64,000 nt of DNA. It comes from Diogma glabrata. Lineage: Eukaryota > Arthropoda > Insecta > Diptera > Cylindrotomidae. Location: contig OY856187.1 of NCBI GenBank assembly GCA_963693315.1, forward strand, positions 378,609,306 to 378,673,305. The letters are read 5' to 3'. Of the stretch, positions 56,351 through 64,000 are shown one piece after another. How positions within the stretch are numbered: position 1 is the stretch's first letter; every line of letters starts with the position of its first letter. A program made the translations under genes and the position numbers. The notes under the pieces were generated by a model. The model did not search any database, was not told the origin of the DNA, and was given only the letters and a program-made list of their open reading frames with translations.

Positions 56351-57234
56351 CTGAAATTAAAAAATTAAATTAGGATTATATTAGTTTTTAATATATAAAT
56401 AAGAAGACGTATTTCGTAATGTTTGTAACATGTACCAAGAGAGTTCAAGATCAATTAAATTTGAAAGTAGATTTTTGTTAAATATTTTGACATTATCAAC
56501 GATTGGTTGGATAGCGAACACACTATAATTTTTGTATAATCGTATATTGTATATAATGTTAATTACTCCTGTTTTTATGAGTTTTAAGTAATTGTAGACG
56601 TAATATGACCTTCAAAACCGTTGCTTTCGAATTGTATTTGGATTTATTGGGCTTGTTAGTAAAGTAAGCATGTACATATGTACCATTAATACTACTGATG
56701 TAATATTATTGGGAGACAAGAATGAAATCAGAAAATTCATTTGATCGTACCCATCCTTTAGGAACTGTAGAAAATGAAGAAATATGAAAATTTACTAGCT
56801 ACCTAAATTTAGAGAAATCTGTACAGAACAAAGAAAAATTTATAGTGGGTAAAATGGGCAAAAACGCGAATTGTTAATGATACTTCAAAAACTGTTAAAA
56901 ATTGCTTAAAAAAAAAGTGAAAAAGTTGCCCCCACTCCACCACAACTCGGTGGAATTAAAACTGCTGTTTTAACAATTTCTCATTCCTAGTTCGTCAAAA
57001 ATAGAATTATGAGTTTTTCAGTATTTATTTTACTGTATCATTTATCAATCTTATAACTATGGGGTGAGGGAGGGAGGGATATGGTTGTAGTTTAACTAGA
57101 TTAAAGTGGTATTCTGGTCTGTAACGCGGAGTCAAGTCCAACCGCCTGAGTACCAGACTTGTTAAGGGATCTATAGTCCGAAGTAAGTCCGAAGTAGTCA
57201 TTAGTAACGTATTTCCAATTTTGTTGGAATTATT
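56351..57234. other. ELOVL upstream intron or 5' flank, no exon found
   Basis: AT-rich. No ELOVL N-terminal segment could be read on the minus strand. A G-run cluster lies at 57061. Confidence 0.5.
57061..57078 (+). other. G-quadruplex motif
   Basis: GGGGTGAGGGAGGGAGGG has four G-runs of at least three with loops of 3, 1 and 1, the most stable loop class. Opposite strand to ELOVL. Confidence 0.75.
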
Positions 57235-59023
57235 ACTTCGGTCTGAAAGAATTTAATTACATTCATGAGCTAAAAGTGAAACTCTTACCCCCACTATTTT
57301 TTGGCATTTTTTGACGTTTTAGGACCCTTTTGATTCTAAAAAAGCAAAAAAAATGTATGTCTGTCTGCCGGCCGGCTGGCCGTCACAACAGACGAAATCT
57401 AGAAAACGGCTGAAGGGATTTGAAAAATTTTGAATTCTATAAATAGGTACACTCAATGGTAAGAGCCGAAAGAACGATGTGTTCGATAACTGTACCGGAA
57501 GTGTGTCAAAAAAAATCGTCAAGTGTGTCAAAACAAGAAAATATGCATATTTTTTGCTTAAAAAACGTTCATTTTAAGTGATAATGAGTAGGAACAAAGA
57601 ATGTGGAGAAATTTGAATGGTCGGGATTGGTATGTGAGATCAAAAACTAGATTATTGCATTAGAAGTTTGTCAAAAAAATGTTGTCAAGTGTGTCAAAAG
57701 AAAGATTTTTATTTTTTTTTTTACCCAATTTTTTGGAAAAATAAAATTAATTATTTGTACGGCATTAAATTTTATTATTATTATTGAGAATTATAAGTTA
57801 GTCAAAAAAATAATGTCAAGTGTGTCAAAAGAATGATTTTCATTTATTTTTTGAAAAAAATAAAATTAGTTATTTGTATGAAACGAAATTTTGTAAGAAT
57901 TTTTGGAATACTTTTAGAATTTTGAAAAATTTTAAAATTTTTTATTTTATTATAATTTTTATAATTTTGGAAAGTTTCAATTTTTGATATTTTTGCAATA
58001 TTTTTAGAATTTTGAAAAAAGTTTGAATTTTAGAATTTTTTAAATTTTTGGAATATTATAGAATTTAGAAGAAGTTTAAATATTTGATTTTATTCTAATT
58101 TTTGGAATGTTTTTCGAACTTTAAAAAACATTTTTTTTAATTTTATATATATTTTTAGAATTTCAATTTTCAATTTTTTCATTGGTTTCAATTTTTGATT
58201 TTGTAGAGTGTTTGGAATATTTTTAGAATTTTGAAAAATTTTAAATTTTTGATATTATTATAGTTTTAGAATTTTGGAAAAAGTTTGAATTTTTAGAATT
58301 TTTGGAATATTATTAGAATTTAGAAAAAGTTTAAATATTTGATTTTATTCTAATTTTTGGAATATTTTTAGAATTTTGAAAACAAATAGAATTTTTGAAT
58401 TTTATATGTATTTTGAAAAAAGTTTCAATTTTTGATTTTGTAAGAATTTTTGGAATATTTTTAGAATTTTGAAAAATTTTAAATTTTTGATTTTTTTATA
58501 ATTTTGGAAAAAGTTACAATTTTTGGTTTTGTTATAATTTATGCAATATTTTTAGAGTTTTTGAAAAAAGTTTTATTCTTTGATTTTGTAGTAATTTTTG
58601 AAATATTTTTAGAATTTTGTTTGAAAAAAGTTTGAATTTTTAATTTTATTTAATTTTTACAATATTTTTGGAATTTTCAAAGAAATATGAATTTGTGATT
58701 TTGAAATATTTTCTCGAAACGCTAAATGGAAAGGTTTTTGAGTAGTTTGCTGATTGTATAATCTTTTCACTAAATTATGTTAATTTATGATCTGTTATAA
58801 TTTTCCGACAACGTATTGATGTTTGGTGTTAGTTTTGTAATAATCTAAACAGAGATAAAAAATACATGCACTTTAACAAAAAAGTTATGTTTGATATACA
58901 TCGCTGCCCAAAACGAAAAACCATGTCCTCATAAAAATTTTTTGCCGAAAACTATATCAAAATCCTTAACCCAGACCGAAGTCTGGATATCTCACGGCTT
59001 GAGATTTCAGCCCCTCCATATTT
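57235..59023 (+). repeat. Family C repeat, full uninterrupted copy (1.8 kb)
   Basis: 5' part: ACTTCGGTCTGAAAG, ATGTCTGTCTGCCGGCC, CGTCACAACAGACGAAATCT, ACTGTACCGGAAGTGTGTCA and repeated GTCAAGTGTGTCAAAA. Middle (57890-58720): degenerate minisatellite of units such as AATTTTTGATTTTGT plus GAATATTTTTAGAATTTTG. 3' part: TTCCGACAACGTATTGATGT, ATACATCGCTGCCCAAAAC, ACCCAGACCGAAGTCTGGAT. No protein. It defines the boundaries used for the other two copies. Non-autonomous element of unknown type. Confidence 0.88.
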
Positions 59024-59880
59024 TCATGTTTAGTTTTCAGTTCAGTTTTATTATTATTTTATTATTATTTTTAAATGTATTTTTTTCGAAACTAGTTTTT
59101 TCCGTGATGTTCGATATGATATCTCAAGTTCTAAACGAACGATTCACTTGAAATTTGGTGGAAATTTTCTTTGTATATTCCTCTATAGTTTGACCCTTAG
59201 ATTATGGAAAACAAATTTTTTACTATTTTTGAAAAAGTCGGAAAGTTCAAAAAACAGGGCTAAAAAAAAATTTAAACTTTTTTGTTTCAGAGCACTACAA
59301 GAGGTGAAACTACGCCAACCATGATGCACTTTTTTTTATAGCCCCACCTTCACCTGCCCACTTTTCCAATTTTTGATTTTTTCGGTGATTTTGTTTTTGT
59401 ATTCTTGAAATTTCAATTAACATTCTGTAAAAAATGGATCTTAAAATGTTTTTCTATTTTTGTTTATATCTTACTCTAAAAAATGCCTAAAATTTAGGCC
59501 TCTAGACCAGAACACTCCTTAAGGAATCATATTTTATCTTCCGTATTCTCAATTTCTCTACAAATATAATTATGATTATTCGACACAATACTACAGTCTT
59601 CGTTCAAAATATACTAACTAAATTTTTGATTATTGTAAATTGTTCGCACATTTTCAAAATTATATGAAAAAATTGTGAAAAGAAAAATTTGAAATACATT
59701 TTTTCAAAATCCTGAGCTATCCCTTATACGACACCCTATAACTTGAACCGGTACAAAAAAACATTTTCTTAACAACTTGACAGCTTCAAATGAATTTAAT
59801 ATCGTTTGTTTTGAACCTCACCTTTTGGCAATAGACAGACACCGCAATGTTTTATTAGAAACAAACTTTTTTACTGTAAG
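59024..59880. other. AT-rich DNA, nothing recognised
   Basis: No coding match. No ELOVL exon found. Confidence 0.5.
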
Positions 59881-60026
59881 CAAGGTTGGCAAATATCATG
59901 ATATTCATATAAATATCACGATATTTGCCAACCTTGACTAAATCATATGAGTATACTCATATGATTTAGTCAAGGTTGGCAAATATCATGACATTTATAT
60001 GAATATCATGATATTTGCCAACCTTG
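59881..60026. repeat. Compound palindrome, 146 bp: hairpins within a hairpin
   Basis: CAAGGTTGGCAAATATCATG then ATATTCATATAAATATCACG and ATATTTGCCAACCTTG form a 56-base hairpin at 59881-59936. The same hairpin recurs at 59971-60026. The joining 34 bases (ACTAAATCATATGAGTA and its exact mirror) are themselves a perfect palindrome. The whole 146 bases are symmetrical about 59953/59954 with only one or two mismatches. Confidence 0.95.
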
Positions 60027-61109
60027 ACTGGAAGTGACAACTCAGAAGTAGTTTATCCGAATTGTTTTTATTCTTTCAAAAAATTTGAAACTTGGTATTT
60101 TCATCAAAATCGCATATGCCAGTTTGAAATTTAACAGGACAGGAACTAGAATTAGAACTTTTGCCCTATGCCGTCCAAAATTTGTTATTTTTAGAACTTT
60201 TCATAAAACTTTTTGACAATCAATTTATAAATTTATAATGAAATTTTGATGAAACTTTAGACATGGTGTGTATAGACGCGAATCTCCCAACGGTGTCCTA
60301 AACATCTGTTTATCTTTTTTGCTATATGTTTTTTGTCCAATTATGATGGAAAATTTAAAAATTGCATCAACTGGAGGAGAAATGGATCTCCCGTAAATCT
60401 GTTTATTTTTAACTTCAATAACCGCCACACTAGCATTTTGTTCATGCATGTTTTATTATTATCTGGGTCGAATCAAGGCTTAATACTAATATGGTTCGAC
60501 CACTTTCAACAAATCATATAAGATTTCCCATTTGCTGATTTGAGCCCTATTTCGTGTAATTCAATTTTATTTGGTTGAAATTCACTATAGTTATATACAT
60601 TTTATATTTGTTTTGTGACTGTTATGCTCCATTAAGGAGCGTCACCGAGGTCACCAGCTTCTAAATTTCACCACGGTCAATAACAACAGCGGTATAATTA
60701 TCATTGAAACCGAATCTTTTAATGTTAATCATTCGGCCACTCTCTAGGGTGCCTACGTAAATTTTTTAATCATTCCAGACTGTGAACCGGCTCGTAGAAC
60801 ATGTCCAAACCAAATGGTAATGGGTAAATATAATTCATCAGATTATGTAAATAAAGGTCGACGTTTGTGATCCATGCATCTCCACCGGTCTCATCAATGT
60901 GTTGTATAACTTGAGTTTGGCGTTCGTTGATACATACGGTGATCCAAAACAAGGTTTAATTGAGTATAAAGTTCGATTACCTGGCGCGATTCTAGCTTTT
61001 ATATCTAAGTATGTTGTATGTGTACTTTTTTACTTTACTACTCCAAGAGGTCATCTTGTCGGTTCTAGACATCATGGAATCACCACCGAATGATCAAATT
61101 TACGCAACA
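60027..61109. other. No gene recognised
   Basis: Composition becomes less AT-rich from about 60620, as in old element DNA. Frames at 60770-60952 (minus) and 60899-61093 (plus) overlap one another and resemble nothing I know. Possibly the 5' end of the decayed gypsy-type element that follows. Confidence 0.4.
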
Positions 61110-61910
61110 TTATAAGATAGCTTTAGTGGAACGACATTCATTGAGCAAAGAACGACGCTTGAAGTCACTACCATCAAACTCCCAACTGAATAATCATAAG
61201 CCCATCAGTTTTTTCGATAAATGGAAGCTCTAGCCGGTTCATCTGCTTCAATTTCATTTTTTCCTTTTCAATTTCTTTGGTGGCAACCGATAAAAAATAC
61301 CCATTAGAGTTACCTTCAGTTACCGATTAAGATATGGGAGACTTCGAGTTTAACACAAATCGCTGGAGTAAATTTTAGAACCTCAACAGTACTGGGCACG
61401 TTGAATAGTAGAACCATCTCGGCAATCTGGTTAGCTCAAGAGCACACCGATTCAAGGCAATAGAATGTGAGTTAAACGAAGTCAAGTCATTAGCACAATC
61501 TCGTAATCGGTTTCGGTAAAGATCGTTTAAAGAACATTGTCGAGATCGACCGTGTTGGTATCATTACAAATCTAGTATCATTGAAATGTTAATTTGAGAA
61601 AAAGACTGATCCAAAACACGGGTAGAAACTAGAAGCTGCTAATTCAGCGGCAACGATCGTCACGATCTCGCAGTAAATTTTTATTTGACGGCAAAATTAA
61701 ATTAAAATTTTTAATCGACACCGGTGCAGACATTTCTGTCATAGCACATATACCTTAAAGTGCCGATAATAATACCCGAGTAAAAATCACAAAAATCGAT
61801 CGTATTTTAAAAAAGCAATACTATACCGCTTTTATTAGGCAATGACTAATACTAACGACTAGTACTCGGGCGCTACTTCTAATTGACAATAAGCTATTGA
61901 GCTTTGTACA
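61110..61910 (+). pseudogene. Decayed Ty3/gypsy gag-protease fragment
   Basis: Plus-strand remains in several frames: a gag piece near 61115-61200 (ALVERHSLSKERRLKSL, NHKPISFFDKW), then the Cys/His block CWYHYKS near 61555. The protease follows at 61681-61760 (KLKFLIDTGADISVIAHIP), with an intact-looking active-site DTG. A stop follows almost at once. Past the protease similarity fades (NNTRVK near 61765). RT and integrase are absent. A different lineage from the mag-like element at 34642. Nonfunctional. Confidence 0.8.
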
Positions 61911-62916
61911 AAATCTACTTCACATCAAAAAGCTAATTTGGATGTGAAACTACGTTTATCTGCAATTATATGGCGATTAAAGTGCGTCATATAAGTGTAG
62001 CACATGTTAAGTGCTTATAACTCATAAACAAATAATCGTAAAATAATAATAATGATACACAGCTTGTGTATTCACATTCGAGCCACAGTTTTAACTACAA
62101 CAAAAGTCTAGTTTTACGTCATCAATTGTGGCATAGACCTAAATGATTTTGCTATTGCTTCCTCTTAAATTTTCCTTAAAGACATCTATCACAAATCATA
62201 AAATTTCGAGCCGAGATAAAAAAATTTTTTACCAATTTTTAAAATTTGAAATTTTAGAAAAAGTAATTGTATAAATAATACATCCGGATCCTTTATTGGT
62301 AGGGGTCTTATGATCGGCACTTTACAGCAAGGTAAAAAATTATAGCCCCGATTCAACCAATTTACTTTCAACTGCAAACGGTTGGCATATGAACGCATGT
62401 AGATATTGTTTTTGTTTAGAATGTTTTTACGCATGCAAAAACGCAATAAATTATTGATTTTCTAAAAATTTGTATAGTTAGCAAATTTACAAATTGTATC
62501 CACCTGACAAAGCAATCTTAGATGGATCTTTTCGGCATTTCTAAAATGTTACCGTCTTCCGTTCAATATTAAATACTGATCATAGAGTCGAAGCTGACAA
62601 AGTGTCTTTGCTAAGTTTATATGATTTCGTTGGATGTGGAGCATGATCCGATTGGTCATCGTTTAAATCTTTATAATTCACGTAGGGACCTTAAAAAAAT
62701 ACGCCGATTGGGTTTGCCGAAATAAGGTTAAAATTAATTCCAACAAAAGGTATTGATGGTTTCCAGATCAGACATAAAGACGAATTTAAAACCATTCCTT
62801 TATTGAAACAAGGAAGTCACAATTACTGATAACTTATTTGAGAACAATCATCCACCGGTGACGATCGCGCGTCTTTCCAAATCGGTCTTCTGGATAGATG
62901 TAAATAAACTTCAATT
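61911..62916. other. No gene recognised
   Basis: Possibly further decayed element DNA (short frames at 62189-62446 minus). No catalytic motif found. Confidence 0.4.
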
Positions 62917-64000
62917 ACTTCGGTTTTGAAAAAACCTAAGTATTGCATTCATGAGCCAAAAGTGAAATTCTTACCCCCACTTTTTTGGCATTTCTCAACG
63001 TTTTACGACCTACTGATTCTAAAAAAAAAAAATGTATGTCTGTCTGCCGGCCGGCCGTCACAACCTACGAAATCTCGAAATCTAGAAAACCGCTGGACGG
63101 ATTTCAAAAAAATTTTTTTTTCTAAAAATAGGTTTACTCAATGGGAAGAGCCGAAAGCACGATGTGTTCTATAACTGTACCGGCAGTGTGTCAAAAAATC
63201 GTCAAGTGTGTCAAAACAAGGAAACTTGCAAATTTTTTGCTTAGAAAACGTTCATTTTAAGTGATTACGAGTAGGAACATTGCATTTGGAGAAATATTGA
63301 TGGTCGGGATTGGTATGTGAGACCAAAATCTAGATTTTTGCATTATAAGTTTGTCGAAAAAATGTTGTCAAGTGTGTCAAAAGAAAGATTTTGATTTATT
63401 TTTTTACCCAATTTTTTGGAAAAAATAAAATTAATTATTTGTATGACACGAAATTTTATTATTATTATAGAGAATTATGGCATTATAAGTTTGTCAAAAA
63501 AAATAATGTCAAGTGTGTCAAAAGAATGATTTTCATTTCTTTTTTTAGAAAATAATAAAATTATTTTTGTGGATGGAATGAAATGTAATGATCATGATAT
63601 TATTATTATTGAGAATTTTATTGCATTATAAGTTTGTCAAAACAATTATGTCAAGTATGTCAAAAAAATGATTTCATTTATTTTTTTAGCCAATTTTTTG
63701 GAAAAAAGATTTAGCTGTTTGTATGACGTAAATGTGACATGGAAGTTTTTGAATTTGTTATAGTTTTTGAAATATTTTTGGAATTTTGAAAAAAGTTTGT
63801 ATGTTTGATTTTGTAAGAATTTTTGGAATATTTTTAGAATTTTGAAAAATTTGAAATTTTTGATTTTATTATAATTTTTGGAATTTTGAAAAAAATTTCA
63901 ATTTTTAATATTGTTATAATTTTTGCAATATTTTTAGAATTTTGGAAAAAGTTTGAATTTCTGAATTTTTAAGATTTTTTGGAATATTATCAAAATTTAG
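62917..64000 (+). repeat. Family C repeat, third copy, runs off the window
   Basis: Same order of blocks as 57235 onward: ATTGCATTCATGAGCCAAAA, GTCTGTCTGCCGGCCGGCCG, TCTATAACTGTACCGGCAGT and repeated GTCAAGTGTGTCAAAA. The AATTTTTGATTTT minisatellite starts at about 63745 and continues to the end. Its GTATGACGTAAATGTGACAT at 63721 shows the uninterrupted form of the site where the foldback entered the copy at 42856. Confidence 0.88.

Noticed and set aside
60770..61093. Overlapping frames on opposite strands as genes
   Set aside because: They overlap each other, are short, and resemble no family; they sit next to decayed gypsy sequence.

Overview
The window looks like a stretch of an AT-rich insect (arthropod) nuclear genome. 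The evidence is one host gene with short exons, canonical GT-AG introns and an insect-like ELOVL protein, set in dense transposable elements typical of insects: mariner, piggyBac, I/Jockey/R1-like and RTE-like LINEs, a mag-like Ty3/gypsy element, hAT-like elements, MITEs and foldbacks. Species cannot be named from the sequence. No rRNA, functional tRNA, CRISPR array or bacterial-type operon was seen.

The only host gene I can support is a fatty-acid elongase (ELOVL family) on the minus strand. Its exons are at 56243-56350, 55202-55282, 54445-54528, 28501-28557, 22620-22862 and 22401-22553, with a doubtful small exon at 21936-21974. The first coding exon(s) and the true C-terminal exon are not identified. 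Exons 55202-55282 and 54445-54528 are homologous versions of the same protein segment, each intact, phase 0 and with good splice sites. This is the signature of mutually exclusive alternative exons and is the most interesting biology in the window. The next exon lies 26 kb further on, across an intron packed with mobile DNA.

Layout: 1-6010 holds decayed LINE fragments and a 2.6 kb tandem array of a ~627 bp repeat. 6028-12500 holds palindromic elements, including a 1.37 kb foldback and a three-level nest (retroposon inside an hAT-like element inside a small hairpin MITE). 13137-13349 is an (AT)n microsatellite. 14711-21412 holds a foldback, retroposon copies, a LINE 3' half and a TA-flanked MITE. 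21936-56350 is the ELOVL gene. Its introns carry a LINE fragment broken by GC-rich inverted repeats, a young mag-like LTR retrotransposon (34642-39724; LTRs differ at 2 of 179 positions; pol open for 1162 codons), several kb-scale foldbacks, a piggyBac relic and a mariner relic. 56351-64000 has two copies of a 1.8 kb repeat (family C), a compound 146 bp palindrome and a decayed Ty3/gypsy gag-protease fragment.

The genes do not form a pathway. The window is best read as one host gene whose introns have been expanded by successive, nested transposon insertions.
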